Shown here one piece after another: positions 8,147-16,442 of a DNA stretch of 36,170 bases (its first letter is position 1; the number at the start of each line of letters is the position of its first letter). The notes beneath the pieces are model-generated. The model searched no databases. It was given only the letters and a program-made list of their open reading frames with translations, and was not told the origin of the DNA. The stretch is from an uncultured Verrucomicrobia subdivision 3 bacterium (GTDB lineage Bacteria; Verrucomicrobiota; Verrucomicrobiae; Limisphaerales; UBA11358): NCBI GenBank assembly GCA_903847285.1, contig CAINDH010000152.1, forward strand, positions 1 through 36,170, given 5' to 3'. Made by a program: the position numbers and the translations under genes.

Positions 8147-9245
8147 CTTTTTACACGCGGTTCAAACCGGCACGACGAATCTCTGGCTATTCATTCCTGC
8201 CGCAATTCTGCTCGGAGCGATGCACGGGCTGGAGCCAGGGCATTCGAAGACGATGATGGCAGCGTTCATCGTCGCCATTCGTGGAACGATTGGACAAGCG
8301 GTATTGCTCGGCTTGTCCGCCGCCATATCGCACTCGCTTATTATCTGGATTCTCGCCGCCGCCGCGCTGCACTTCGGCAACCAATTCAATGCAGAATCGG
8401 TCGAGCCGTATCTACAACTCGGTTCCGCCGCGATGATTCTCGGGCTGGCGCTATGGATGTTCTTGCGCACACGGCGTGAAGTGCACGAAGCCACCCACCA
8501 TGACCACTCGCACAGCGAATCGTTCATACTGGACATGGGGCACGGCAAACTGGAGCTGAGTGTTTTTGAGGACGGCGTTCCGCCCGTGTTTCAAATCCGC
8601 GCCCCGAAAGGTAATCCATTGCCCGTAGCCAGTGACTTGAAACTGGAAACCGTGCGCCCTGATGGCGCTCGGCAATTATTTCAATTCGCCGCCAAAAACG
8701 ATTTTCTCGAATCCACCACCGACATTCCCGAGCCTCATGAATTCGACGCAACCGTGACGCTTGGCCACAGCCATCACCACCACACCTGCAGCCTGGAGTT
8801 TCGCGAGGACGATCATCATCACCATCATCACGACCATGGGGACAATGAAGCGGGCGAAGCATTTCAGGATGCACACGAACGCGCGCACTCCCAAGACATC
8901 GCCAAGCGATTTGCCGGGCGCACCGTCACCACACCGCAAATTATTATGTTTGGCATCACCGGCGGATTGATGCCGTGTCCGGCAGCGTTCACAGTCTTGC
9001 TCGTCTGTCTGCAATTAAAAAAAGCGACGCTCGGATTTGCGATGGTCGGCGCATTCAGTTTCGGCCTCGCACTAACGATGGTGGCGACGGGCGTGCTGGC
9101 CGCGTGGAGCGTGCGTCATGCGGAGAAACGCTTCAAAGGTTTCGGCGAAATGGTGCGCCGCGCGCCGTATGTTTCCTGCATCCTGCTAGTGGTGCTAGCC
9201 AGCATCATGGCTTGGCATGGCTGGCATGGTCTGGCTGCAAAATAA
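8139..9245 (+). CDS. NicO/RcnA-family metal exporter with inserted soluble domain and His-rich loop
   Basis: 368 aa, starting eight bases inside the end of cusA, hence translationally coupled. The N-terminal membrane part has the family motif HGLEPGHSKTMMAAF; the C-terminal part has GITGGLMPCPAAFTVLLV and further membrane helices. Between them (about residues 125-245) lie a beta-rich soluble domain (KLELSVFEDGVPP through STTDIPEPHEFDATVTL) and then His clusters (HSHHHHT; HHHHHHDHGD). NicO/RcnA proteins export nickel and cobalt across the inner membrane. The inserted beta domain resembles, in my memory, a segment also fused to other metal transporters. The metal here is unknown; linkage with a Cus-type pump suggests broader metal detoxification. 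Confidence 0.9.
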   Translation: MNDFLHAVQTGTTNLWLFIPAAILLGAMHGLEPGHSKTMMAAFIVAIRGTIGQAVLLGLSAAISHSLIIWILAAAALHFGNQFNAESVEPYLQLGSAAMILGLALWMFLRTRREVHEATHHDHSHSESFILDMGHGKLELSVFEDGVPPVFQIRAPKGNPLPVASDLKLETVRPDGARQLFQFAAKNDFLESTTDIPEPHEFDATVTLGHSHHHHTCSLEFREDDHHHHHHDHGDNEAGEAFQDAHERAHSQDIAKRFAGRTVTTPQIIMFGITGGLMPCPAAFTVLLVCLQLKKATLGFAMVGAFSFGLALTMVATGVLAAWSVRHAEKRFKGFGEMVRRAPYVSCILLVVLASIMAWHGWHGLAAK

Positions 9246-9344
9246 TTTTTTGCTGGCAACGCGAGCGGGAATTGAAGAATTTGACGAAGCCGGACGTGGG
9301 CGGCAGCGTCAACCAAAACACCCACGACGAAAGGAAAAACTAAA

Positions 9345-9530
9345 ATGAAGATGTTAATACTCGGCGCAATCTGCGCTGCTGGATTATTGTTCACCTCCGG
9401 CTGCAAGAGCTGTAGCTCCTGCTCCAAGCCGGCGGCTCATGCCTGCAACGGCTCATGCTGCAGTGACCACGCGACCTGCACTAAGTGCTGCACTGATGCC
9501 GCCGGTTGCGCGAAGTGCTGCAAAAAGTAA
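9345..9530 (+). CDS. Tiny Cys-rich lipoprotein, metallothionein-like
   Basis: 61 aa, preceded by AAGGA nine bases before the ATG. Residues 1-19 form a lipoprotein signal peptide and FTSGC is an acceptable lipobox, giving lipidated Cys20. The mature 42 residues hold 12 Cys and two His, with CxxC spacings near the N-terminus and a repeated pattern of CNGSCC, CTKCC and CAKCC. This density is that of a metallothionein, placed on a membrane anchor. It closes the metal cassette, 99 bases after the NicO gene and directly before a strong hairpin terminator. Soft-metal buffering at the membrane or outer-membrane periplasmic face is inferred. I recognise no named family. Confidence 0.8.
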   Translation: MKMLILGAICAAGLLFTSGCKSCSSCSKPAAHACNGSCCSDHATCTKCCTDAAGCAKCCKK

Positions 9531-9544
9531 ACCGTCAAAAATCA

Positions 9545-9585
9545 AAAACGCCGGCTGGAAATTTTCCAGCCGGCGTTTTCTTTTG
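9545..9585. terminator. Strong bidirectional intrinsic terminator
   Basis: Inverted repeat of about 16 bp: AAAACGCCGGCTGGAA pairs with TTCCAGCCGGCGTTTT around a three- to four-base loop, followed by TTTTCTTTT on the plus strand and preceded by A-runs that become T-runs on the minus strand. It sits between the convergent metal cassette and lipid operon, so it can end both. Confidence 0.9.
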
Positions 9586-9598
9586 GCCATGCAGCGCG

Positions 9599-10273
9599 TC
9601 AGCTTTTACGCCCAGCCGGGCGCGTGGCCAATATTTTTTCACGCACAAACCCCGGCAATTCCTCGCGTGCCAGCGAAAGGTATTTTTCGGGCGCGATGAC
9701 CTCGCCGAAATGGACTTCCACCTGCCGCAACCCGCTGAAAAAATGAAATGGGCCGTTCTTCGTCGAGACGCGCTGCATGTTTTCAAAGAACACCGGAACC
9801 ATTGGTAACTTGGCGGCCTGCGCGATGTAGTGGATGCCGGGTTGACATTCCGCCACGTCCACGCCGTTGCCGCGTGTGCCTTCCGGAAAGACGATGAGAT
9901 TAAAATTTTCCCCCGCGCGACCGAACGCCTGCAGCTCGCGGATGAGTGACGCGCTTGTCTTGCCACGCTCCAAAAGAAAACCGACCGGCCGGCTGATGGC
10001 GCGCTTGCCCCACGAGGCATCCCACGTTTTTTTGTCCGCAAGAATCAGGCTGGGCGATTTCTGGCGGCGAATCATCTGACCGCCCAGCACCAGCGCATCC
10101 AGCAGGCTTACGTGGTTGCTGACAAAAAGATACCGCTGCTGCGGGTTGATTTTTTCCAACCCCTGCATCCGCCGCACGAAGGAAAAAATGATGGCGAGCC
10201 GGCAAAAAATCCCAACCGGGCGCTGCTCTTTGCGCGCCTGCTCCACAGACCAAACTGGTTCGGATGCTTCCAT
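9599..10273 (-). CDS. PlsC-type 1-acyl-glycerol-3-phosphate acyltransferase family protein
   Basis: 224 aa. It has the acyltransferase motif NHVSLLD (H-x4-D) near residue 53 and the substrate motif VFPEGTRGN near residue 127, both diagnostic of the PlsC/LPLAT family; IIFSFVRRM upstream is a hydrophobic membrane-association segment. It transfers an acyl chain, usually from an acyl carrier protein or acyl-CoA, to a lyso-phospholipid or related acceptor. It is the last gene of the 12-gene lipid operon, 25 bases after the C45 gene, so the acyl chain may be the operon product. The start is ATG at 10273. Confidence 0.9.
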   Translation of the reverse strand: MEASEPVWSVEQARKEQRPVGIFCRLAIIFSFVRRMQGLEKINPQQRYLFVSNHVSLLDALVLGGQMIRRQKSPSLILADKKTWDASWGKRAISRPVGFLLERGKTSASLIRELQAFGRAGENFNLIVFPEGTRGNGVDVAECQPGIHYIAQAAKLPMVPVFFENMQRVSTKNGPFHFFSGLRQVEVHFGEVIAPEKYLSLAREELPGFVREKILATRPAGRKS

Positions 10274-10298
10274 GATTACGGTTTAAGGGGGGGCAATG

Positions 10299-11966
10299 TT
10301 AGTTCGCCGCCCGCGCCCGACGCAATCCCTCTTCCAGCTCCTGGCGCTCGTCAAGAAATGCAGGCGTTGCCGCCAACGCTTTTTCAAACGCTGTCACCGC
10401 CTCGGCTTTACGGTTTAATTTCAGCAACGCCTGCCCCAACCAAAGTGTATTCTGATAGAAACCCGGGTTCAACGCCTCGGCTTTTTTTGCGGAATCCAAC
10501 GCGTCATTTGCGTTACCAGTTTTCAGCGCGTGCCGGGCATCTGCTAAAAATTTCTGTGCCGCCCGCTCGCGTTCAAACTCGCCGTTGCCAAGCGCCGCAT
10601 CGGCGGCCACGTCCAATTCCGTCGGCGTTCGGGAAAAATCGTTCACGTCGAACGCTACAAACTTGCCCAGCCCGTTCGGCGGCGCGGCGGCCCAAAAAAC
10701 TCCCGCCGTCAGATCCATCACCACCGCATGAGTGGCGATGAATGCATTGAGCGAACCCCGATGGCCGTTGCCGGCAAAAACGCCGCCGGGCAGATCGCGG
10801 TCGCGTAGGAAACTCACCGTGTGCGCCACGTCAATCGCGCCGCCATTTTGCTTTAGTAATTCCAGCAGCCGTTGCTCGCGTGAAACCGACGTGGCTTCGG
10901 CGATATAATTTGTGTTCAGCGCCAGGTCCTTCAGCCCGGCGGTTTCAAAATGATTGGGGCAGACGATTGTGTCGCTGACCGGCTCGCGCACGTTCGTCGT
11001 GCCGGGAGTTTTTTCCACCACGATAAACTTCCCATCAGCGCGGCTGCCGATGAGCCAGAGCGTCGAGACAAAAACTTTTGCTTCGCGGATGATGCGCACC
11101 GCCTCGTCGAGATTGTGCGCCTCCTGTAAAATCTTCCGCGCCACAAACGCGACCGGCGTGCCAATGTTACGCGGCAACTGCGTCGGCGCGCCGTTAATTG
11201 TGACCGAAACACCCGCGCGGTTCATGCCTGTGAGAACGCCAGCCATACCCGCCCAAGACAGTGAGATGAACGGAATTCCATTGTCCGGCTCAAACATTTC
11301 TACGACGCGGTTCGTGCTGAAAACTTCTGCCGCCTCCCAGTCAAAATTCCGTCCGGTGATGAGATGCGCGTTCACCGTGGCGTTGCTCCACGCGCCGAAC
11401 GCCGTGCAGCCCATCTGTGCGATGAATGGATTATCAATCATCATGTAAGAGATGTCGTGAGCGGCGTGGTAGTTGAGCAGGCGGTTGTAAAAATTTCCCT
11501 CGGTCGGATTGATGTCCACGCAACCGAGCGTTGTGCCATAAAGTTCCCGTCGGTAATCTTCCGCCACAAAATCGCTCAAGTGCCGGTTGCGCCAGAAGAT
11601 ATAAGCCTTCAGGGTTTCTTTCACCCAACGGCGTGGCACATACATTTTAAGCATCGCTTGAAACTCTCGTTCCAGCGTCTGCATCTTGTCCTGCATCAGC
11701 ACGCCGTCCGCGTAGCCCATTTCCAGCGGCGAACCTTTCAAGCACACGACCGGTAGACCTTCCCGGTCTTCGCGCCAGGATTGGCCAAGAAAAGTTTTCC
11801 CGTCACGCGTCTCTGGTTTGAGTTGAAGTATGGAAACATCCTTGGGCAACGGTGGCGGTTGGGCGATGCTGCTGCGGACGGCAAAATAAATCACCGGCGC
11901 GCCAACCGCCGCCAGCAGCGCAGCTGCGACGAAAATCCGCTTCAACCATTTTTTGACGCGCTTCAC
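10299..11966 (-). CDS. Peptidase C45-type Ntn hydrolase/acyltransferase with C-terminal TPR
   Basis: 555 aa. Residues about 9-30 form a single N-terminal membrane helix. Residues about 70-440 resemble the C45 family (acyl-CoA:6-aminopenicillanate acyltransferase-like autoproteolytic Ntn hydrolases): EMGYADG near residue 83 and the predicted self-cleavage/catalytic site MGCTAFGAW with Cys187, then ITGRNFDWE. Residues about 470-550 form TPR-like helical repeats. Family enzymes cleave or transfer amide-linked acyl groups after releasing an N-terminal Cys. C45 proteins occur in aryl polyene-like clusters. Its GTG start overlaps the dehydratase stop, so it is coupled. It may transfer or hydrolyse the acyl product on the periplasmic side; substrate unknown. 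Confidence 0.82.
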   Translation of the reverse strand: MKRVKKWLKRIFVAAALLAAVGAPVIYFAVRSSIAQPPPLPKDVSILQLKPETRDGKTFLGQSWREDREGLPVVCLKGSPLEMGYADGVLMQDKMQTLEREFQAMLKMYVPRRWVKETLKAYIFWRNRHLSDFVAEDYRRELYGTTLGCVDINPTEGNFYNRLLNYHAAHDISYMMIDNPFIAQMGCTAFGAWSNATVNAHLITGRNFDWEAAEVFSTNRVVEMFEPDNGIPFISLSWAGMAGVLTGMNRAGVSVTINGAPTQLPRNIGTPVAFVARKILQEAHNLDEAVRIIREAKVFVSTLWLIGSRADGKFIVVEKTPGTTNVREPVSDTIVCPNHFETAGLKDLALNTNYIAEATSVSREQRLLELLKQNGGAIDVAHTVSFLRDRDLPGGVFAGNGHRGSLNAFIATHAVVMDLTAGVFWAAAPPNGLGKFVAFDVNDFSRTPTELDVAADAALGNGEFERERAAQKFLADARHALKTGNANDALDSAKKAEALNPGFYQNTLWLGQALLKLNRKAEAVTAFEKALAATPAFLDERQELEEGLRRARAAN

Positions 11967-12328
11967 ACCAGCAACAAAAACGCCTCGCCTGCCGGCTGTC
12001 CGCCGCAGGTGAAATTCGCCCGCGCGGAAACCACGCCTTCGGTTTCGGTGAGGCTCAGATTTAACTTCAACGTTTCGCCCGGAATGATGGGGCGTTGAAA
12101 TTTTGCCTTTGCGATTTCTTTCACCGCAAAATTTCGGGCGCGCGCCCAGCCCGCCGCGAGCCGGACGATTTCTAATTGGAAAATCCCCGGCAAAATCGGG
12201 CGCGTCGGAAAATGTCCGGCAAACACCGGATCATTGGCGCCGAAGTTGAATTCAAAACCGCTCGCGCCATCGGCTTGCGGGGTCGGGCCGCTTTTGCGCG
12301 CGGCATTGATAGAGTCTTGCATGGTCAT
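11963..12328 (-). CDS. Hot-dog 3-hydroxyacyl-ACP dehydratase (FabZ/ApeI-like)
   Basis: 121 aa, one hot-dog domain. The catalytic His lies in FAGHFPTRPILPGIFQLE, the FabZ-type signature, at about residue 39. It would dehydrate 3-hydroxyacyl-ACP to enoyl-ACP; without an enoyl reductase this gives conjugated double bonds. The start is ATG at 12328, overlapping the preceding lipoprotein stop by four bases; a second in-frame ATG two codons later is also possible. It is the second dehydratase of the operon (the other starts at 18930), as in aryl polyene clusters, where two dehydratases work together. Confidence 0.85.
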   Translation of the reverse strand: MTMQDSINAARKSGPTPQADGASGFEFNFGANDPVFAGHFPTRPILPGIFQLEIVRLAAGWARARNFAVKEIAKAKFQRPIIPGETLKLNLSLTETEGVVSARANFTCGGQPAGEAFLLLV

Positions 12329-12819
12329 GGCTTTGCCTTGGTTTCGTCGAACATTGAATCCGGCTGCGCGCCGGCTTTCGTTTCCACAATCCTTAAATCC
12401 AGCGAATAAAAACTGCGCTTCAGGAGCAGGTGGTTTGGCCCGAGCGATTGGACGAGATCTGTTCGGCCTGGGCCGTTGCCAAAAAGGATTTCCAAATCAG
12501 CTGCGACAAACTTTTTAATGCGGCGCGGGGTGAAAATTTTATTGGACTGCATGACATAGATTTTTCCATCCGGCTTGATGAGCACATCAGCAAAAACCAT
12601 CCCGAAATTTTCCGTGATGAGCAGGCGCTTGAATCCGGTGCGGCTGGTCGCCAGATAGCCGTTGAACGTGTATTGCTTGCCAAGCGCCTTAAAAATGGCG
12701 CGATGCGTCTGGAACCCATCCGCCGGCGTCAGGCTATACACCGGCCGGGTATATTTCACGCTGGCGCATCCTGCACCCAGCAACAAAAGCAACGGCACTA
12801 GGAAAAAATTACGGCGCAT
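12325..12819 (-). CDS. Outer-membrane-type lipoprotein of the lipid operon
   Basis: 164 aa. The signal peptide ends in the lipobox LLGAGC (Cys18). The mature protein has alternating beta-rich segments (QYTFNGYLATSRTGFKRLLI, GMVFADVLIKPDGKIYVM). By position next to a LolA-like gene and by general layout it resembles the DUF3261 lipoproteins of aryl polyene clusters, but I cannot confirm that from sequence. It overlaps the LolA-like gene by 11 bases at its start. A role in placing or carrying the lipid product at the outer membrane is inferred. Confidence 0.75.
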   Translation of the reverse strand: MRRNFFLVPLLLLLGAGCASVKYTRPVYSLTPADGFQTHRAIFKALGKQYTFNGYLATSRTGFKRLLITENFGMVFADVLIKPDGKIYVMQSNKIFTPRRIKKFVAADLEILFGNGPGRTDLVQSLGPNHLLLKRSFYSLDLRIVETKAGAQPDSMFDETKAKP

Positions 12820-13495
12820 GGTTCAAAGCCGCTTTCACTTCGGCGATGGGCAGCGGCTTGGTTTGATCAAACGTGCCGACGGGAAATTCCACGTTGTATT
12901 TTTCCGAGCGGAACGTGATGCGTGTGAAGTCACCGTTTGGCTCGTTCATCAGCACTTCACGAGTAGCCGAAAGGTCGGGCGAGAGATGAATTTCCATCGA
13001 AGCCATCACGCCACGGATGGTTTCGTTCTTAGGAACCATTTTCAAAACAGTCTCGCTGCCGGTCGTAGCAGTGATGGTAAAGTCGCCCAGCATGGATTGC
13101 ATCTTGCCGTGGTTCATCGCGGACATCTGCTCCATCCCACGCTGGAGCGCCTGCGGAAAACCAAGTTTTAATTTTTCCCACTTACCGTCGTTAAACTCAA
13201 ACTGCGCCACGTTTTTCTTTTCGCCGAGCATGATGGTTTGATACGGCGCAGTTGTTTCCCAGCGGATTTTATCCGGCTGCGCGATGAGCATCGTGCCCTC
13301 GGTCTTCAGCGGTTCGGAAAACAATTTCAGCATCCGCTCCTGCGTGAACTCCATATAAACGGACTTGGAGGTGGCGGCGCGTTCGCTGAAGGACTGCATG
13401 ATTACCTGCACATCGGCAGGCGCAGCGACTTCGTTCGTCGCGGCGTTCGCAGCCAAGGTCAGCGCGGACAAAAAAATGGCGGCAAAAAATTTCAT
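12809..13495 (-). CDS. LolA-like periplasmic lipid/lipoprotein carrier
   Basis: 228 aa with a signal peptide (MKFFAAIFLSALTLAANA). The LolA-type half-barrel is seen in FTQERMLKLFSEPLKTEGTM and the hallmark PDKIRWETTAPYQTIM near residues 75-90. LolA proteins carry lipoproteins across the periplasm; LolA-like members in aryl polyene clusters are thought to carry the lipid product. In those clusters an MMPL/RND exporter is usually adjacent; none is here. ATG at 13495 overlaps the deacetylase stop (ATGA), indicating translational coupling. Confidence 0.85.
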   Translation of the reverse strand: MKFFAAIFLSALTLAANAATNEVAAPADVQVIMQSFSERAATSKSVYMEFTQERMLKLFSEPLKTEGTMLIAQPDKIRWETTAPYQTIMLGEKKNVAQFEFNDGKWEKLKLGFPQALQRGMEQMSAMNHGKMQSMLGDFTITATTGSETVLKMVPKNETIRGVMASMEIHLSPDLSATREVLMNEPNGDFTRITFRSEKYNVEFPVGTFDQTKPLPIAEVKAALNHAP

Positions 13496-14250
13496 TTCAG
13501 CAATTCATCGAGTCGCACCACTTGATAACCCAGCCCACGCAACGTGTCCAACAAGGACTTCACCGTTACCAGCAATTTCTCGGCGGGGATGTTTCCATCG
13601 TGCAGCAAAATGATGGATCCCGGCCACAAATTGCGCCGGATGCGCGCGATGATCGCTTGCGGCTTGGCAGTGATGGTGTCAAAACTACGGATGTTCCAGC
13701 CAATGACTTTCAGTTTTAATTCATGCGCCACGCGAAACGTGTTCGGATTCGACAGGCCGACCGGTGGACGGAAAAAAATCGGCGGTGTTCCCGTGGCCTT
13801 TACTATCGCAGATTGAGCGCGGAGCAGTTCAACCTTCAATTTTTCATGTCCGTAAAAATTGGTGAAATTACTATGTGCGAACGAATGATTTTCCACCAGG
13901 TGTCCCTCGCGCAGAATTCTTGCCGTCAGTTCCGGGTTGTTTTCCACGTGCTTGCCGATGCAAAAAAATGCGGCGGGAATTTTTTCAGCGCGCAGCAAGT
14001 CTAGCAATTGCGGTGTAGAGCGCGGATCAGGGCCGTCATCAAATGTGAGCGCGACCTGTTTTTTTGACCAACTGCCCGAACAGATGAAGTTTCCGAACAG
14101 ACGTAACTGTGGAATGGCTACGCCCAAACCTAATACGACAAAAAACGCAGCAAGCAGCGCCGCCATCAGAAACGTCTTATTCAGCGCAACCGCCGCCGAA
14201 AACGCGCCGAGAAAAAGCATGCAGATGATAAAAAAACGGTTCGGCTTCAT
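13492..14250 (-). CDS. NodB-type polysaccharide deacetylase, membrane-anchored
   Basis: 252 aa from ATG at 14250, chosen because it gives a four-base ATGA overlap with the fused-ketosynthase stop; a GTG five codons upstream is less likely. Two hydrophobic segments in the first 50 residues anchor it. The NodB domain is complete: TFDDGPDP (catalytic/metal Asp), HSFAHS (metal His pair), RPPVG and ILLHDG. Such enzymes remove N-acetyl groups from sugars at the cell surface. In a lipid operon it could act on a glycan head group or acceptor of the lipid; this is inference. Confidence 0.9.
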   Translation of the reverse strand: MKPNRFFIICMLFLGAFSAAVALNKTFLMAALLAAFFVVLGLGVAIPQLRLFGNFICSGSWSKKQVALTFDDGPDPRSTPQLLDLLRAEKIPAAFFCIGKHVENNPELTARILREGHLVENHSFAHSNFTNFYGHEKLKVELLRAQSAIVKATGTPPIFFRPPVGLSNPNTFRVAHELKLKVIGWNIRSFDTITAKPQAIIARIRRNLWPGSIILLHDGNIPAEKLLVTVKSLLDTLRGLGYQVVRLDELLK

Positions 14251-16439
14251 GGCGCCACAACACACATCGCCTTCGCCCCGCGCAGCGAGAGGGTGTAGAG
14301 CAACACGCCGCAGTTTTTTTCGCGGGCTAGTTGCACGGCGATGGAAAAACCGAATGCCGACGCGGAATGAAATTCACCGCACAATTGCTTGTAAGTCTGA
14401 TGCTCCAGATTTTTTCCGCTGCGCAGTGAAAGTTCGGCTGCCACGGATTCGTAAAGCGGGTCAAGCTGCGGATAGCCTTTTGCCCCGCTCAAAATCACGC
14501 CGATATTTTTTAGGTCTACGGCAGCGGCAATCCACCCGGCTTCGCACTTCGCATCAAACGGACGCCGGTAGCGACCCAATTTTACCGCCGACACACGAGC
14601 GAGCGGCGTGGAATTTTTCCCAGCATGTGTCAGGCTCGCCACCATCGCTCCTTCGCCGGGTTTCGTGGTGTCGTTCCACACGCCCCAGCGCTGGCCGATG
14701 TGCAAAATATATTTATCCACCTCGTCAACAGCGCCGACGAGCGCACAGTCGGCTTCATCAATCGCGAGTTGTGAAATACCCTGCCACAGCGAGCTCTCGA
14801 AGGTGATTTCACCCACGGTCGGTGCGCAATTCAACGCTCGGGCATTTTGGTCGATCGCCACTTGCCCGGCGGGCGCGTTGTGAACGGTGTTGGGGAAACG
14901 CGCGGGCATCGGCTCGCGTTCGTCTTTGGAAATCACATTCTCAATGAACGTCCCCGCATCTTCCAGGCAGCCGAGGCCGGTGCCGATGGCAATGGCGACC
15001 CGTTGCGACGCATCAGGAGCGTGCGCTTTGCGCGTGGCAATGAGCGCCATCTGCTGCACCCGGCTCAAGCGGCGGCGCTGGATGGGTGTGAGCGTCGTCA
15101 CGTCGAGGAGGGTGTTGCAACTGTGAATGAGTCCATTGCCGGGCGGCAGCGGCGCAGAAATTTCTTTGGTCGCCACGATTCCCGGTCCGATGACTCCGAG
15201 ACCACCCATAGCGATTTGAATTTTCTTCGGGGCACTCGTCTGCGGTTTTGCGTCCGCCGTGGAAAAAATTAAAACTCCGTTGTTACCGCCGAAGCCGAAG
15301 GAGTTGCTCATCACGTGGACCAACGGCGCGTTACGCAATTCCGTGACGGGTTCAAGGCCAATGGTCGGGTCGCACTTGGTGAAGCCGGGGTTCGGCGGCA
15401 GTTGCTGGCGGCGCAAGGCTTCGACACAAACGACTGCTTCCATCGCGCCGCTTGCGCCTAGCGCATGGCCAAAGACGCGTTTGGTGCTGGAGAACGGCGG
15501 CACGCGGTTGTGAAAAACCGTTTTTAACGCGATCGCCTCGGCGAGGTCATTGTCGCGCGTGCCGGTTCCGTGGGCATTGACGTAGCCGATGGCGCTGGGT
15601 TCTAAATTCGCGCGGCGCAATGCGGATTGCATCGCCGCCGCCGCGCCTGCGCCCTGCGGATGCGGGGCGGTGGCGTGATACGCATCGCAACTCATGCCCC
15701 AGCCGCTCAAGCGTGCAAGAATTGTGGCGCCGCGCCGCAACGCATTTTCTTCCGACTCTAAAATTAAAATCGCCGCGCCTTCGCCATGGCTCATGCCGGC
15801 GCGCGTCACATCGAACGGGCGACAGCCCAGCGCATCCACCAGCAACAGTGAGTGAAAGCCGCCCCAGGTCATGCGGGAGAGCGAGTCCGCACCGCCTGCG
15901 AGCATCACGTCGGCCTCGCCGGCCAGGATCATCTCTGCCGATTGTGCAATGGCGAGCGCGCTGGACGAACACGCCGTGGCAATTGCCAGGCTGGGCCCGA
16001 ACAACCCGAAGGAATCTGCAATCAAATCCACCGTAGTCGAACATTCGTGAAAGCGCGTGGCGCGGGCGCGCACTTTGCCCTGCTTGATGAGCGTGGTGAG
16101 AAATTGTTCGCTGTCGTAGGAGCCGCCAACGGAAGTGCCAAGAATGATTCCTGCACGTTCACCGCCGTTTTGAAAATTAATTTTTGCATCCGCAATGGCG
16201 TCGCGCGCGGCGAGCCAGCCAAATTTGTCACCGCGCGAACTCCGCGTCGGCACGCCAAGCGCAAGGAGGTCGCGCTGGATTTCGCCAGAGATGATCTGAC
16301 CGTAGCGTGGCGACTGAAAGAGCGTGAGCGGCTTCAGTCCGCTGGCTCCGCCCGCAACCGCGCCCCATACTTCCGTCGCGCCAAAACCAGCCCCCGAAAC
16401 GATGCCGAGGCCGGTGATGACTGGAGTGCGCGCGGTCAC
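14247..16439 (-). CDS. Fused ketosynthase and chain-length-factor-like protein (KS-CLF)
   Basis: 730 aa, about two thiolase-fold halves. The first (residues 1-400) is a full beta-ketoacyl-ACP synthase with Cys157 (ATACSSSA), His290 (NAHGTGT), Lys320 and His325 (KRVFGHALGASG), so it is probably active. The second (about 405-730) is a divergent ketosynthase domain: where the nucleophile should be, the order is PNTVHNAPAGQVAID and then CAPTVGEITFESSLWQ, with no TACSS-type elbow, and the HGTGT motif is lost. This is the relation of KS to chain-length factor, normally separate proteins. It would extend the acyl/polyene chain on the operon ACP. GTG start at 16439, three bases after the ACP stop. 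Confidence 0.85.
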   Translation of the reverse strand: MTARTPVITGLGIVSGAGFGATEVWGAVAGGASGLKPLTLFQSPRYGQIISGEIQRDLLALGVPTRSSRGDKFGWLAARDAIADAKINFQNGGERAGIILGTSVGGSYDSEQFLTTLIKQGKVRARATRFHECSTTVDLIADSFGLFGPSLAIATACSSSALAIAQSAEMILAGEADVMLAGGADSLSRMTWGGFHSLLLVDALGCRPFDVTRAGMSHGEGAAILILESEENALRRGATILARLSGWGMSCDAYHATAPHPQGAGAAAAMQSALRRANLEPSAIGYVNAHGTGTRDNDLAEAIALKTVFHNRVPPFSSTKRVFGHALGASGAMEAVVCVEALRRQQLPPNPGFTKCDPTIGLEPVTELRNAPLVHVMSNSFGFGGNNGVLIFSTADAKPQTSAPKKIQIAMGGLGVIGPGIVATKEISAPLPPGNGLIHSCNTLLDVTTLTPIQRRRLSRVQQMALIATRKAHAPDASQRVAIAIGTGLGCLEDAGTFIENVISKDEREPMPARFPNTVHNAPAGQVAIDQNARALNCAPTVGEITFESSLWQGISQLAIDEADCALVGAVDEVDKYILHIGQRWGVWNDTTKPGEGAMVASLTHAGKNSTPLARVSAVKLGRYRRPFDAKCEAGWIAAAVDLKNIGVILSGAKGYPQLDPLYESVAAELSLRSGKNLEHQTYKQLCGEFHSASAFGFSIAVQLAREKNCGVLLYTLSLRGAKAMCVVAP

Positions 16440-16442
16440 AGA

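Noticed and set aside
8815..8845. Run of His codons resembling an engineered His tag
   Set aside because: It lies in the middle of a natural NicO-type loop with other His/Asp/Glu residues and irregular codons; vector sequence is absent.
15220..15260. Missed gene boundary between the KS and CLF halves
   Set aside because: No stop, ribosome binding site or start is seen near the Pro/Lys/Ala-rich linker (about residues 395-405), so I call a fusion.
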